This document shows, in pieces, positions 12,292 through 12,377 of a DNA stretch of 12,377 bases. Under the pieces are notes generated by a model that was not told the origin of the DNA, ran no database searches, and worked only from the letters and a program-made list of their open reading frames with translations. Position numbers and translations under genes: made by a program. Location: contig DAOUBA010000041.1 of assembly GCA_034432855.1 (NCBI GenBank), forward strand, positions 1 through 12,377, read 5' to 3'. Each line of letters opens with the position of its first letter. Position 1 is the first letter of the stretch. The DNA comes from DAOUBA01 sp034432855. Its GTDB lineage: Bacteria > Chloroflexota > Anaerolineae > B4-G1.

Positions 12292-12377
12292 GTGCGTGAC
12301 GGTAGAAAGCGATTCCGGGTCACCGAGGCGGACATCCATCCCCATCTGCGGGCGCGAATGGACCAGCGGGGGATCGG
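12292..12377 (+). CDS. unknown protein, N-terminus only (runs off window)
   Basis: GTG 12292 is preceded by GGAGAG (12281-12286) at good spacing. Twenty-eight codons are visible: VRDGRKRFRVTEADIHPHLR followed by ARMDQRGI. The H..L.ARM.QRGI pattern recalls the opening of DUF4258-type and other small TA-associated proteins, in which a basic helix ends in MxQRGI. This is only suggestive with so little sequence. Confidence 0.5.
   Translation, partial: MRDGRKRFRVTEADIHPHLRARMDQRGI

Noticed and set aside
1..12377. tRNA or rRNA genes
   Set aside because: No cloverleaf with a GTTCRANNC arm or conserved rRNA stretch was recognised on either strand.

Overview
This 12.4 kb, GC-rich bacterial window is an accessory, insertion-sequence-scarred stretch built almost entirely from toxin-antitoxin (TA) modules and mobile DNA. 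Only two genes are ordinary: lipA (lipoyl synthase) and a Wzz-type chain-length regulator. Gene content (many MNT/HEPN pairs, TumA/TumE, GxxExxY genes, IS66 and IS701 transposases) resembles what is seen in Chloroflexota and other thermophile or sediment lineages. The taxonomic assignment is inference and weak; there is no rRNA or tRNA here.

Layout. 1-1789 is one end of an IS66-family element (transposase on the minus strand, running off the left edge). It is split by a decayed IS701-family element (514-1758, TTAA target duplication). The outer IS66 terminus at 1789 lies 7 bp before the lipA ATG (1797-2684). A 32-codon C-terminal remnant of hicA (2691-2789, minus) is cut by a second, complete-looking IS66 element (2790-4366), whose other end truncates a nucleotidyltransferase gene. 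From there to 11924 lie five MNT nucleotidyltransferase/HEPN modules: (A) 4442-4934; (B) 6883-7580, gene order reversed; (C) 7606-8437; (D) 8671-9535; (E) 11183-11924. Interspersed are wzz with its own promoter (5008-6330), a block of nested palindromic repeats (6470-6864), a 155-bp MITE with IS66-like ends and a perfect 8-bp target duplication (8475-8629), a TumA/TumE-like pair (9909-10598), and two broken GxxExxY genes, each framed by inverted arrays of a 9-bp unit (10685-11134 and 11945-12258). A partial gene begins at 12292.

How it fits together. In MntA/HepT systems the nucleotidyltransferase AMPylates and silences the HEPN ribonuclease; module C carries intact motifs for this (GSx..DxD and RX4HXY). 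Across the island the nucleotidyltransferase/antitoxin frames are open, while several toxins are damaged. HEPN A lacks its central part, HepT D is frameshifted by a 5-bp tandem duplication, TumE has an extra G, and hicA is truncated. This suggests a TA island in decay with antitoxins retained. IS66-type ends recur at three places and appear to have shaped the locus, including a likely deletion between hicA and module A.
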